From Apophysomyces variabilis (taxonomy: Eukaryota; Mucoromycota; Mucoromycetes; Mucorales; Mucoraceae), in assembly GCA_002749535.1 (NCBI GenBank), contig MZZL01000399.1, forward strand, positions 434,001-498,000: DNA of 64,000 nt, in the 5' to 3' direction. The notes below the pieces were generated by a model. The model did no database searches. It was not told where the DNA came from and was given only the letters and a program-made list of their open reading frames with translations. This document shows, piece by piece, positions 45,001 through 57,295 of the stretch; the first letter of the stretch is position 1; every line of letters begins with the position of its first letter. Position numbers and translations under genes: made by a program.

Positions 45001-47390
45001 TGGATATGTTCAATTCGATGTACCTGTCTGTGAAACATAGGCAACGCCGTGATCTAATATCCATTCATCTAAAGACGTATTGTTTGGTTGTACCAGCTTT
45101 TCTAATGCATCTTCCTCTGCTGTAGATCTAGGACAAAAAGCTTTTCCCTTGACAATCATCGCTTCCCCTAGTAAGGCCAACATCAACAGTGTCTTTCCAG
45201 AACCTGTTGCGCCACAGATAAGATTCATCTCACTGATTGCAAACTGAGCATTAATATCCTTTAGCCAGAATCTGTCTTCTGCTTCCGTATGAGGTGCACT
45301 TGAAGACGAAGCGCCTAAATGCCATCCTATCGTCGCGTTTTCAAAACCAATCTTTGTTTCCTTAGCAATGTCTTTAGGTGATGCGGAAACATACTGTTCT
45401 TCCTTCAGATAGCTCTCAAGGCGTTGTACACTGTAAATGGATAGCTGGTTTATTACTGACCTATAGATCTTTTATCTGTAGACAAACATGTTTTACCTGA
45501 CAAAGCACTGTAAGAGATCGGTGATAAGTTCTGGTAAGACATAGATTGGCGAGCGAAGCGTTGAAAACACGCTGATAGATGTAAAGGCCACATCTGCAGA
45601 AAGCTCTTGACCTTGCAAGTAAATGTAACCCCAAAAGGAGACAAGAGCCACAAGCACCGGTACTCTGTGCGATATTACCGTTATCAGTCAGATGTAATCA
45701 TAATAACCATAGCTCTTTTTTTTTCTTGAGATTACCCATGCCAGACAACATTGAGAAGTATCTTGCATTCATAAATTCTTCTTAAATGCCGTAACTCCAT
45801 CCGTCTCGCATCAAGGATCTTGGTTTTCCAGTGCGTCTCCCACGCAAATAGCTTCAATTGACGGATACCTTGCAATGCCTCATTTGTAAGCGCGACTCGC
45901 TTATCGCGCGCTGCCAATAGCTTTGTTTGGAGGCGCCCCATTACCTTGAAGCTGTAGTGATTGATGGGTAACGCAATCATCATGATGAAAAGTCCTAAGA
46001 AAGAGGAATAGCCAAGAAGTGTATAAAGAAAATAGATGCCCGCAATGATCTCCACAGGTGCTTTCAGCAGCTTGAACCAATGTTCACCAAATCCTACAAT
46101 ACGGGGAACATCGAGCGCCATCATATTTACAATAGAGCCAATAGAACGATTGCCCATGTTATGTGCATGATCCATCGATGCTTCGCTCGAAGGACCATGG
46201 ATGGTGTTTGTCCGTAACAGCGCCCTCCGATAAATAGCAATCTTTAGCATGGACCTGCTGCGTACTTGGACGGAGCAAATAGCTAATTTTTTTTTTCGAT
46301 GAATTCAACTTAGCAATAGGCTACATAGCAAAGAACAAAGCCGAATCGAACCGCGTTTTTTGTTCTTTTTAGGCAAAGCAGATAGATACTCACAAAAATA
46401 GTAAAGATGTGTCCTGAGAAGATAATGCATGAGAATGCTGGCAGCAAGAGTGCAAGCGAGTAGGAACCCCTCGGTAAGAAAACGGGATTCTGCTTCCTGT
46501 CCGTTTTCCTTTTTTTGGAAGAGGATCACTATTTGTTTGGTGATAAAGGCGGGTACATAGGCCAAACAAGCCGATAGCATAGCAAGCGCAGCTTGCATAA
46601 TTGCAGCCGTGCGATTGGCTACAAAGAGTTGAGCCACCAAAGACGTCTTCCAATGAGCGTGAAAGATAGAACATAAGTTGCGTCCATGATAGGCTGGCGT
46701 TAAGACTGGTAAATCTGCTTCTTGTATTGCTAATTTTCCTTTCGTCATTAATGGTGTCATCCAGTTGAAGTACAAAAGCCCGAGGAGAGACGATGCGGTA
46801 CTTGCTACGACAGGTCTGCCGTTGTGTGACAAGTGTGGCCCACGTGGAACCGTAAGTGTAGTATAAAGGAGGCTTCCGGTCAATAATGTCGATAAAACAA
46901 GAGGAAACGGCGCATTCACAGAGAAAGCATCAGTTAAAAGAGCTAGCATTATTTGATAGAGATCTCCCATGAAAGCTGCAGTATAAAAGATACAGAGATG
47001 GACATTAAGTGTCCAGCCCCAGTCATTGGGAAGACGGTGATAATAGCTTGAGGTGCAAACGAGCGCAAGAGTGTGTAACCATGCCAGTAGGGTGAATACG
47101 TAGGGCAGGGTATCGTTGAGAGGTGGATGCATCCATGGTTGCGACAATGTAACGCTGTAGAGATTATATACATGAAGGATGGCCAATAACAAAGTTTTCA
47201 ACGTAAGGAGAGGAAATCGCGTATCCGAGAATGGCGCTGTGGGGTTAAGCTGGTCATCCTTAGGCTGAGTATATCTGCTATGTTTTCGTTGATGACCAAG
47301 TGTGTATTGGATAAGCAGTACTGTAGCACTTGTTCCTGTCGTGGCTATCAGAATGGAAGATGTCCATAGTGCGGCAGGAATGACAAGCAT
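42055..47390 (-). CDS. ABCC-type (MRP/YCF1-like) ABC transporter
   Basis: Full-length ATP-driven exporter of conjugates, 1545 residues. Eleven exons: 47390-46394, 46282-45736, 45664-45497, 45430-45024, 44949-44695, 44624-44304, 44250-43265, 43208-43083, 43017-42750, 42673-42232 and 42175-42055. An N-terminal membrane domain (TMD0) precedes TMD1 (residues about 220-560). NBD1 has Walker A GATGSGKT near 641, signature [17 protein letters not shown] near 760 and Walker [16 protein letters not shown]2 follows. NBD2 has [11 protein letters not shown] near 1305, [16 protein letters not shown] near 1433 and [12 protein letters not shown]. The NBD1 Walker B region has Asp-Asp in place of Asp-Glu, normal for ABCC. 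The acceptor of exon 9 gives RPPVEWPTKGEI, a family motif; its donor is the weak GTGGAG. Vacuolar or plasma-membrane location cannot be told. It may export glutathione conjugates, which would fit the two GST genes, but they are 30 kb away and no link is shown. Confidence 0.95.
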
Positions 47391-48211
47391 GGTAAAACCA
47401 AGCTAAACGGTAGAATTTACTGGTTTTATCTGAAAAATGGCGGTGCATGGTTCACAAAATAATATTCCGAATTCCGGATGCCCTCATAAAATGAAGGGGA
47501 AACGCCTGCAGGAGAAGATAAACAAAATGCACTATCTGTTCTTTTATTTTTTGTATGTAATTCAACGTAACATTCTTGCCAGCCACGGTTCTTAAAATAG
47601 AGCGAGTGATGTCGTCAGGGAGCAGAACTGTTTGAATGTGAACAAGAAGTGGCAATTCCCGATATGGATGATCGTGCTACGTCGAAGGACATCGCTTGCA
47701 CTACAAAGAAAAAATGGAGCTTCTCATATTGGAACAATTAAAGGAAAGATAGCATGTACAAACTTTATCAAGTCATGAACATGGAGATGCAATCTCCATT
47801 GTTAAAACAGACAGAGGAAAGGTTATATTGGAGCAAATGAGCTTTCTTGGGAGGTAAATTAGCACAATAAGCCATGACCGGAAGAAGTAGAATAAGCAGA
47901 TACTAGGTAAACTGCAATTAAGGAGTCGATCAAGTAATATTCCTGTTAATCTCACAATGAGCAGAATGTGTTCTATCGGCTACAATCATGTTGCTGCCTA
48001 ACTCATCTGCAAGTTAACAGGTTGGGGTCAATGTGGGATCAGGATGCAGCGTTGGCTCTTGCGATGCCTGGCTCGGGTAAGTTTGAAAGTCCGTCATTTG
48101 AAAATGGTTCATGTTCGGACCGGGCCACTTGCTGAGCTGAGAGAGAGGAGCGTTTTGTTAGAGGATTGTCTTGCAGGCTAGGAAACTTCCTCTCATAATT
48201 CTTCTCTGACC
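47391..48211. other. Divergent promoter region
   Basis: 820 nt between the divergent ABC transporter and ribosomal protein genes. Short minus-strand frames here (47452-47955) are not supported. The last 150 nt presumably holds the eS25 promoter. Confidence 0.6.
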
Positions 48212-48794
48212 ATGGTACGTTGATAGAAAACAGAATGCAGCTAAATCAATGGATGGACAATGGATTCAACCAGATGGATTCAGTTGCTTTGGAGATCTTC
48301 TATGGATGGTTTTACTAAGACTTACACCCTAGGCAAAGAAGGACGTTGCTGCTAAGCCATCCTCCTCTTCTGGAGGAAAGAAGGCCAAGAAGGCAAGTTA
48401 ACAGCGACTCTACAGACACATGCGATGAATATTAACGTGCTCCATGGCGATTTATAGAAGTGGTCTGCCAAGAAGGTTAAGGACAAGGCCAACAACATGG
48501 TCGTCCTTGACAAGCCCACCTATGAACGTTTGTTCAAGGAGGTGCCCACCTACAAGCTCATCTCCCAGTCTGTTTTGGTTGATCGTCTTCGCTTGAACGG
48601 TTCCCTTGCCCGTGTTGCCATCCGTGAACTCGAGGCTCAAGGTCTTATCAAGCCCATCTCTCGCCACGCCAGCCAGGTCATCTACAGTAAGTGTTCAAAG
48701 TAGAAATTATTTGCAAGAGAAACTAAAGGGACTTGATGTAATTATAACAGCCCGTGCCACTGGTGGTGCTTCCAACGACAACGCCGAAGAGTAA
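48212..48794 (+). CDS. RPS25: Ribosomal protein eS25
   Basis: Small-subunit ribosomal protein, 111 residues. Exons 48212-48214, 48333-48392, 48458-48686 and 48751-48794. The first exon is just the ATG, a pattern common in ribosomal protein genes. The second intron begins GCAAGT instead of GT: only a GC donor at 48393 joins GGKKAKK to KWSAKKVKDKANN, the conserved sequence, and no GT site gives the frame. Family hallmarks include VLDKPTYERLFKEVPTYKLI, SVLVDRLRLNGSLAR and LEAQGLIKPIS. It ends TRATGGASNDNAEE. The intron of 118 nt after the ATG has no snoRNA boxes that I can see. An AATAAA signal lies near 48860. Confidence 0.97.
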
Positions 48795-49689
48795 ATATGC
48801 GGACGTAGGTGATTGCTTCGTCTGTATTATTGAGCAACCAAAAGACAAAAACGTCCATTGAATAAAAAAAAAAGCTGGTTTGCGTTTTTGACCAACAGGA
48901 ACTGCTTTAAGGGTTGCACGTTAAGGGAGTTTTATTACTTTTTGTTGTTTATCTAAGGAACCAAAGAACAAGAAGAAGCAGACTGCATTCGCCCCAACAA
49001 TGAGACCTTTTTTTTTTGTTGGGTTCAAGGATTTGTTTTGCTTTCTTGGCTTTGCACAGACAATGGAAGGACCCTATAAGAGAAACGAAAAGAAGGATTA
49101 TACAAGGATGTGTTAATTAAACAGCAGTTTATGGGATGCGATATGACATCAAACAAGAAAGACGAGGCGATATTGGTATTGGGTTTCGAAGGTGCTCGGA
49201 CCAAGCATTATGTAGGGACCTTTGTTCATGATCATTAAACCCAACTTGTGACCAAGATCATTTGTGTCGCGCGTTATAATGTGAAAGATGAGTAGCTGAA
49301 AAAAAAGGATAAGTATCTGATCTTCCTTAAGGAACATCATCCTTGATAGTTGGTTCATCTATTTCTATTCAGTGTTAGATCCTTTCATTATGGCCTGTTG
49401 CATGAGAGACAGGGGAAGTACATAACGAAAAGACCTTTTTAAACTTTTTGGAGGATGACACAGCCGTTGAAGTTCCGACTGCCTTATGGTGGAAAAAAGT
49501 AAAGGCAAACTTCTTTAAACAAGTCTTATTCTCTTATCCTCTCTCTCTCTATCTCTCTTTGTTACATATACTGCTTACGTGCGGAATACCCGTGTGTGTG
49601 TGTGCGTGCTTGTGTGTATATTTTTAAAAGACAGCTCTTTCTCTTTCTTGTATTCTTCATTTGTGTGCACTTCACTTTTTCAATGCACC
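48795..49689. other. Intergenic region
   Basis: 3' UTR of eS25 with AATAAA near 48860, then the promoter of the LRR gene with (TC)n and (GT)n-like patches at 49540-49620. A minus-strand frame at 49149-49358 is not supported. Confidence 0.6.
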
Positions 49690-51833
49690 ATGGCTACACC
49701 CGTTCCAGGAGAGCAATTCATACGGACACTAAGACATTACCTTGACATAAACGAATCGAGATTACTGGGTACAATCCCCCCTGTACCAGCAATACCTGAA
49801 TCACTAGCTTCCGTCAAAGAGAAATCCAATGGAGGAACGACAACAAGCAGCTTTGCCAACGCAGTGTCCTCATTATTAGGAGGTGTGCCTTCTCTACGCC
49901 GAAGAAGTCTCAACAACCCTCCCACCGGAAATAATGAACCAGTCTTGAGCAGCAATCAGAGTGTCCGATCAAGCAGCACTCCTGCATCGCTTTATGGCGT
50001 CCAGATACCCTACATGTCCTTACTTGCTGCCGCGTCACCCAACGCTACCGCCTTGTCAATGATACCGTATATGCCTCCCCGTTCTAGCTTGACACTGGAT
50101 ATCCACCACCTTTATTTCCTTCTGGTTCAGTTTGAACACATAGGACTGGATATTGGCGACCCGGCCTTGTTAGGTGAGATACCCGAAGGAGGTGTGGTGG
50201 AGACAGAGACCACTCAGACAGGAGGAAAGGCACCATCTATTCTCTCGGTCGGTTCAATGGCATCGACGATGTCCACTTTGTCCCTGTCCACAGGTTGGAA
50301 TGCGTGGCAACGACGAACTCAGAAAACTCAGTCCAACAGTCGTCCGCTTCATGAAGATATTACGCATATTTACGATTTCTTATCTAAGATTACCGCACTG
50401 AAGTTGCACATGAGCTTGCAAATCGACGCCGCTGCGGGAACAACACGGAGTGGTCAGCGGACTATAGCTGGATATGAACATCCGCTGCCACAGGACGAGT
50501 CTGTCATCTTGTCACTGTCGGCCTTCAAACAGCTTGAATTTCTCGAACTCACGAATATCCATCCACGCTTGATTGATGGTTGGCCTGAACTACAGAAAAG
50601 CCTTTCTAGTTTGGTTATCAAAGGAGCTGGTGTGGAAGATGCCGCAGAAGTATTGGAAGGTGTGGTCAATGAGGGTTATGAGCGGAAAAAATCCAAACCG
50701 GAAGAAGAAAAAGAAGGACGGTGGAAGAAGTTGAAGATGCTCTCCTTGATTGATAACAATCTAACCACATTGGATGCCGAACCCCTTCAGCATATTCGGG
50801 CGTTAACCCATCTCAACCTTTCCAGTAACCTGCTTATTGACGTTCCTGCGGCTCTAGCCTGTCTTTACAACCTGCAATCGCTTAATCTATCACATAATAT
50901 GATCTCGTTTATTACCGGCATCAATACTGTTTTAGGAAACATTCATGAATTGGATCTGCGAGGAAACCGACTAACACTCCTCGCCGGTCTAGATCGACTA
51001 TACGCTCTCGAACGCGTGGATTTGAGAGATAATCGGATAGAGGACGGGGCGGAAGTAGGACGATTAACTTCGTTACCGAACATTGAAGATATCTGGGTAG
51101 AAGGAAACCCCTTTACGATATTACAGGTACGTAATCTGCAGATATGCACTATATTGGCTTGCTTTGCATCTCTTTCATGGATTGTGTCACTGATCTTCTT
51201 TTTTTTTTTTAGCCTGATTATCGAGTGAATCTTTTCACGTCATTTAAAGCTTGCGATATTGATATTCAGCTTGATGGAACTAAGCCATCTTTTGTGGAAC
51301 GTCGACGAGTGAATGCGGCCACAGTAAAGGACAATTACCAAGCGCCAGCTGCGACCGTGGTTGCAGAACAACCTCTGGCCGGAACTACACCGGAAGAAAC
51401 AAAGAAGGCGAACAAAATTAAGGCGGAAGCCACTAGCACGCCGGTGAAGAAGATTGCAAAGGCTAAACCAAAAACAACAAAACGTGTGGTTAAATTGGGC
51501 AAGGTAGAGGATGAAGCGGAACAGGTCTCTGAGCCTTCAGAGGATGGAAGGCACTTACATCGACTGGCCGAGCTGGAAAAAGCAGTGAAGACGGAGTCAT
51601 TAGGCAGGAAGAGCACGAAGCGTCGATCACGGTCAAGTCGGTCACCTACTGGTTCAGTGAAGAGTTTGGGTCGGGATAGACGCCGATCGGTTTCACCTGC
51701 TTTTGATCCCACCAATGCTGACTTTAGGCGTCGAATTGAGGCGATAAGACGCGAGGCAGGAACCGAATGGTTGAGAGTAATTCAGGAAATGAACATAGAG
51801 GGGCCGAAGGAAGAAAACAACGACCAACAGTGA
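49690..51833 (+). CDS. Leucine-rich repeat protein
   Basis: Exons 49690-51126 and 51213-51833 give 685 residues from the ATG in context CACCATGG. The N-terminus is Ser/Pro-rich with a hydrophobic SLLAAASPNA patch. SDS22-type leucine-rich repeats run over about residues 340-479 (LKMLSLIDNNLTTLD, LTHLNLSSNLLIDVP, LQSLNLSHNMISFI, IHELDLRGNRLTLL, LERVDLRDNRIEDG) and end in a cap, NIEDIWVEGNPFT. After the intron the C-terminus turns basic, with an SR-like stretch (KRRSRSSRSPTG). The arrangement resembles STK11IP/nischarin-like LRR proteins of fungi, but I cannot assign a function. A scaffold role is inference. Confidence 0.85.
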
Positions 51834-52498
51834 TGAAAACAAGTGGAGCGTTACTTTATACATAAATATATCCCTTTTCATCTTATGACAACTACGAAAA
51901 ACAAAAGCGCTTTAGTCTGTAAGACGTTTATGATTCATGATGAACCATGGCATGCTATGAAGATTCCCCTCCACGCACAGACCCTTTCCCGCAGGTTCCC
52001 AGGCTTTCCTTTCTTTTTGTTGCCGAAAGGGGGAAAGGCGAGACGAAACACTATCACCAAGTGATACAGATGCCACCCCACTTTGTTCGTTTCACATTGC
52101 AAAGAACTCCCCTTTCTGACAACTGTCAAAGGCTCTTTTTCTGTCTATTCCTGTCTCTCTCTCTCTCTGTGTGTATATACATTTTATATATATATGAAAC
52201 TGAATGGATCTGTATCGTTTTCTTGACATGGATAAACTCTAAAGTACAAAAACTCTATTGACCAATATATTCTCTTCTGGAGAAAGATAACAGAAAAAAG
52301 GGAAATCTCCTTTTCTTTTCTATATCCAAAGGTTGGGTAAAAAAAGAAACCAACAATTAACCCAAACAAAAGCGTAACAAAAGGAAAAGGTAAAAAAGCA
52401 TCCTCTTTTCCTTTCTTTTCTTTCCTTTTCTCCCCTTTGCTTTCTATTCTCTTCTTTTCGCTCCCCTTTCTTTATTTTTTTTTGCCTTCCTGTTAAAT
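51834..52498. other. Intergenic region
   Basis: 665 nt of 3' and promoter DNA, with (TC)n followed by (TA)n at about 52152-52195 and a long pyrimidine stretch directly before the next ATG. Confidence 0.6.
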
Positions 52499-55392
52499 AT
52501 GGCAGCTGGTCGTACTTTGCTGCAGAAATTGACCTATGATATCGTCTTATGGTTTGCGAATATCATTGTGGATATCTTTTTTCGGGAAGTGAGGCCAAGA
52601 GGATCACATCGAGTTCCCAAGGATGGACCTATCCTCTTTGTAGCCGCACCCCATGCCAACCAGGTAAAATAAGGAAAAAGAATAGAAAAGAAAAGGACTA
52701 TGGACCTAAAAGTTTGTAATACTATTTTATTCAGTTTGTTGATCCCATTGTCCTCATGCGAGAATGCGGTAGAAGAGTGTCGTTTCTCATTGCGGAAAAG
52801 TCAATGCATCAAAAGGTCATTGGTTTCTGTGCACGTCTAATCAAGTCAAGTAAAGTGGTCCGAAAATGGGGAACAACAGAAAAGAGGGGAAAAGGGAGAG
52901 AAATAGAGATAGAGAAAAGATTGGGAAAAAAGACGATACAACCAAAGGCTGACTTTCAAACTCTCAGTTCCTGTTGTTCGACCACAGGATCGTGCTGTGT
53001 TAGGCAAAGGGCGTTTACAGTTACTGAATCGTAAATCAGAACCTACCAGAATTCATGGCATTGATACTTGTTTTACAACGCAATTACGTCCACGCGATTC
53101 GATTGTTCTTCTTCCCAAAGGGGCAGGCGCCGCCCAGGTCATGCAGATTGTGAGCGATACGGAATTGTTGATCAAGACCGAACTGAAGGATCTCAAGGCA
53201 TTGGCCTTACTGACTTCGAATGAAGGGTGTCCTTATGAATGTGTGCCTCATGTGGATCAAGAAGCTGTCTATCAATGTGTTCATGAAGAACTTCATGCAG
53301 GTGAATGCATCACCGTTTTCCCGGAAGGCGGAAGTCATGATCGGGCGGAATTGTTGCCGTTGAAAGGTAAAAAAAAAAGTGTGGGAAAATTATTTTCTAA
53401 TCCTACAATGACACGACCTTTCTATTTTAGCGGGAGTAACCCTTATGGCCTTAGGAGCCATGGCCAAATATCCAGGACTAGATGTCAAAATTGTGCCTTG
53501 TGGTAATTGTTAAAGAGGCACCTTGTTTTACCAAAAGGACCCATTGAAAAACTTCTTTTTCTAGGACTCAATTATTTTCATGCACATCGTTTCCGATCTC
53601 GAGCTGTCATTGAATTCGGAAACCCAATTACCATTTCCTCCAACTTAGTAGAACAATTTAAACAAGGTGGATCTGAAAAGAGACGTGCCTGTGAAAAACT
53701 ACTTGAAACAATTCATGGTGCTCTTAAAAGTGTCACTGTCAACGCAGGAAGTTATGAAACGCTAATGGTAAGTAACAAAAAGAAAGAAAAAATCAGTGGG
53801 GAAAACTAGGAAAGACCCATCTTTGACTATTTCTGTACTTTGTTGGAACCCGAAAAGCTTATCCAAGCGGCACGTCGACTATACAAACCTGCCCATCGAA
53901 AGCTACAGATCTCCCAGGTGGTGGATCTTAATCGTCGCTTCTTGATCGGCTACAATCTATTCCGGGATGACCCAAAAGTGATTGATCTTCAACAACGTGT
54001 CCTCGCTTATAACCAACTTTTAAAATACCATGGCATAAAAGATCATCAAGTATCAAAAACAGATATCAGCCAGCGACGTCCGCTTGGTCTTATATTACGA
54101 CGACTAATCATTCTCATGATCCTATCTTTGGGTGCCTTCCCTGGGTAAGAAGAAGGAACCAATGACTTAGTTTTCGTTTCCTTGAACATTTGGTACTTAT
54201 CCCTTTGTCTTTAGGGTTCTGTTAAATCTGCCTGCCATGATCATAGCGAACATCATCAGCCAAAAGAAAGCAGATGGTAAATACCGAGTTAAAGGAAGAG
54301 CGTATCAAGAGGGCTCATGGTAGCAATTATTTCCCCCTTAATTACTTTTTTTCTTAGCTGCTCTAAAGGCATCATCGGTCAAGATCGCAGGGCGTGATGT
54401 GTTAGCCACTTGGAAAGTGATTGTCGGTGCAGTTGTGTTACCGAATCTTTATGCGATCTATAGCTTGATCGTCTTCTTCTTTATCTTTAAGCAAGACTTT
54501 AATTGGCGATGGAAGTTGGCTTTGCCCGTGTTGACATGGGTTCTACTTCCATTCATCTCCTATGCTAGTCTTCGGGTCATTGAACTCAGTCATGACATCT
54601 TAAGGCAAGTTAGTGAAGGCAGTGATCTGATATCGTTTTCTCCCAGCCATTTTTGTTGTTCGGCTTACATCTTGTTGTTGTTGTTTTTTTTTTGCTTCCT
54701 TCGATAGGTCACTTCAACCAAGCGCTATATCTTTCATGAATCCGGATGGAGCACAAACTTTACGTCAGAATCGAGAAAAGCTGTCGCATGACATTACAGC
54801 CCTCATTAACGAATATGGTCCAAAAGTGTTTCCTGATTTTGATGGTAAAATCACAGGATGATTCAACCCTGTCCGAACTTACTTTTTGCTTTTCTCTGTA
54901 GCCGACTATATCTGTCGTACATCGCAGCCTTTGCCCAGTCCTCCAGCAAGCCGTATTACGAGCATCGCCAGTATGACGAGTATGGCCAGCAGTTTCTCTT
55001 GGTCGCCTTCATCCAGCAGTCTTCCTCGTATTGCCAGTGGTTTTTTCCAGCAGGCAGCACGTATGGAATGGTTAGAAGAAAGGAATATCTTCAACTGGGG
55101 CCGCGTGGACGAATCAGATGCAGATGATGTCTTCTTTTTCACGAACAAACAAGATGGTAGTATTAGCGGACGTAGCCGAAGTGGATCCATCAGTGATTCC
55201 GATTCACGGCCGAGTAGTCGCGGTCGCAGTCGAGCCAACAGCATGGATGGGTTCAAAGTGGAAGGGATGACTAGTCTTCGGAACCGCCGAAACGTACAAA
55301 GACCCGTGTTTAAGATAGAGGACGTGGACGAAGAAGATCATGAAGAGGATGGTGTAGATAAATTGAATATTGCTGAGCAGAAACAGGAATGA
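52499..55392 (+). CDS. Glycerol-3-phosphate/DHAP acyltransferase, Gpt2/Sct1 type
   Basis: ER membrane enzyme for the first acylation step of glycerolipid synthesis. Ten exons: 52499-52663, 52735-52849, 52968-53366, 53431-53502, 53565-53767, 53810-54144, 54215-54276, 54358-54604, 54708-54844 and 54902-55392, giving 741 residues, the usual Gpt2 length. Acyltransferase block I is APHANQFVDP (intron inside) and block III is VFPEGGSHDR near residue 211. QAARRLYKP and the two C-terminal membrane spans (AIYSLIVFFFIFKQ, VLTWVLLPFISYASL) fit the family. The C-terminus is Ser-rich and acidic, a likely phosphorylation region. Intron 8 starts GCAAGT (GC-AG); only that join gives HDILRSLQPSAISFMNPDGA. The short insert ERPIFDYFCTLLEPEK before QAARRLY depends on the acceptor chosen for exon 6 and is the least certain part. 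Confidence 0.93.
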
Positions 55393-55744
55393 CAGAAGCA
55401 AAGGAATGGATTTCTTTTACAGATCTCTTTAGCAAGAGGTTAAAATGTAAAGATAATTAAAACAAAAAATCTTTTCTAGGTAGTGATCCTTTTTTACTGT
55501 TGTTAACCGAAGAAAAAAAAAAAAGAAAAAATGCTAGTATGTGTATCTGATAAACAACGTGAAAAGGAAGCTTTTCTTTATACAGGTATAACCTCTACGT
55601 TGGTTATAGCATTTTTCAGTTGGACATCGACATTTAGGGAAGAGTATGATTTTGGTAATGTATAGGCGGAGAAATATAAAGGAAAGAGGAAGGGAAAAAT
55701 CCAGGATCTCATTTGGCTCTTACGATCCAAACTGCTATCGTTTT
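55393..55744. other. Convergent intergenic region
   Basis: 350 nt between converging genes, AT-rich, no feature beyond likely 3' ends. Confidence 0.6.
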
Positions 55745-57295
55745 TTATAGTCTATAGAAGTTCAACGCCTTCTGATTTACAGTTCGACAATACGAGGAGA
55801 CCTTGGAAGACAAGGCGGTCACCTCGCCAGGGGTGAGTACTTCGGAAGGGTCTTGGTTGATCTTGGCCTCCAATTTCTGCAGGCAGTCGAGAATAAAGAT
55901 ATCCATTGTCTTCTTCTTGGTCCTGACAATTTCTGCCCTAATGCTGTCAACGTTTTTCTTCTTCTTCGGGCTGATGTCTTTAATGGCAGGGAAGCTGTTC
56001 AAGATCTCCAGACAGGCCTTGTAATCTTCAGCCGCAAATGTCTTACGGCAGATGCATCTAAGAATTTTAGAAATGAACTTTGCGGTGTTGTTTCTGCCCT
56101 CATAATACAACGGATGGGCATTTGTGAAACCTTTTCTGCGAAATCTCTCACTAAGGCAAGCCCATCTAAAGGAGGAAGAAGGCTTTGTCCAGTCTCTTAA
56201 GCAGCGCTCCTGGAAATACGCAGCAACGTTTCTTTCTGAGCCCAAGACGTAGATTGCGTCCGTGCTATGGGAGCTCATTCCAATTAACTCCACCAGCGGG
56301 ACATTCGGTCCAATGAAGCTCTTGATGCCTCTATCATCTTTGCTGCCAGTTAATCCGCCGGTTACGAGAAGTTCAAATCTTCTCCAGAAGATTGACACTT
56401 CGTACCATGACTTCCCACGTTCGTTTTTGGATATCACCGTGGCAACCGGATGCCTATAATACTTGTCCTTTGTAGTGGACACAGCACTCGGGTCAATGGC
56501 TTTGTCGTTTCGGTAATATACTTCAAACTGGGTGATAAAAACCCAGTTCTTGTCAAAAAGCAGGATTGATTCAAGAAGCGTTGGGGCCAGGATATCTTTG
56601 ATCACGCCGTCAATGTCTTCTTTCTTGGCCATCTCCTCGAGATGCACATCCCCAAGCTCGTTCTGAATGTAATTATCTTTATCAACTATTTTATCATTGA
56701 TCAGAGCCTTGGGGACGACTGATGATTCCAAGGTTTCATCAAGCTTGTCAAAGTATTCTTCCCTCAACCTCTTGACGCTTCGCAGCATATCCCTTATTGC
56801 GGATGGGGTACGTTTTCGGCTACGACGCTGTTCTTCATCGTTGCGGCTGTTCAGCACAAGATCTTTTCGTCCACATCTCTTCATGCCAACCTCGAAGGAG
56901 CGAAAAGTATCTTTGTCCACATCTATAGCGATTTGACCTCTATGGCAACAGAAACCCGGAACATTACTAAGGATACGTGTTGCCACGCCAATAGTGACGT
57001 GTGTGGACGTGTAGATCGATATTTTCGAGAGATAATAAAAGCGATTCAAGTTTGAACGAAGCAAATCGTAATCAATGTTGTCCACATCCAAATCCAATCT
57101 GACGTGAATTGCAGTGGTGTAAAAGAAGGTACCTATTTGTACTTTCGGATTCATGCCATAGACAATGTTCAGCGGGATATGGCGGATTTTTTCATACAAT
57201 GACTTGCAAGATGTAGCAAGCTTAAATGTTGATACTGGATTTAATCTGGATGATATGTTCGATAGCACTTCGTTAGGAAGTTCAGTAATAAGCAT
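55745..57295 (-). CDS. F-box-like protein of unknown family, intact copy
   Basis: Single exon, 516 residues. The N-terminus ITELPNEVLSNISSRLNPVS, then TFKLATSCKSLYEKI, fits a degenerate F-box. The rest is unlike the F-box pair at 23-27 kb and is not recognised: an Arg/Lys-rich patch (RRSRKRTPSAIRDMLRSVKR), LLFDKNWVFITQFEVYYRND, RGKSWYEVSIFWRRFELLVT, and a CRKTF cysteine near the end. The region around RGKSWYEVSIFWRRFELLVTGGLTG looks like a folded domain of its own. A partly decayed copy lies 1.4-2.7 kb further on, so the family duplicates locally. Function unknown. Confidence 0.7.
   Translation of the reverse strand: MLITELPNEVLSNISSRLNPVSTFKLATSCKSLYEKIRHIPLNIVYGMNPKVQIGTFFYTTAIHVRLDLDVDNIDYDLLRSNLNRFYYLSKISIYTSTHVTIGVATRILSNVPGFCCHRGQIAIDVDKDTFRSFEVGMKRCGRKDLVLNSRNDEEQRRSRKRTPSAIRDMLRSVKRLREEYFDKLDETLESSVVPKALINDKIVDKDNYIQNELGDVHLEEMAKKEDIDGVIKDILAPTLLESILLFDKNWVFITQFEVYYRNDKAIDPSAVSTTKDKYYRHPVATVISKNERGKSWYEVSIFWRRFELLVTGGLTGSKDDRGIKSFIGPNVPLVELIGMSSHSTDAIYVLGSERNVAAYFQERCLRDWTKPSSSFRWACLSERFRRKGFTNAHPLYYEGRNNTAKFISKILRCICRKTFAAEDYKACLEILNSFPAIKDISPKKKKNVDSIRAEIVRTKKKTMDIFILDCLQKLEAKINQDPSEVLTPGEVTALSSKVSSYCRTVNQKALNFYRL

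Noticed and set aside
48215..48332. snoRNA in the first eS25 intron
   Set aside because: No C/D or H/ACA box arrangement visible.
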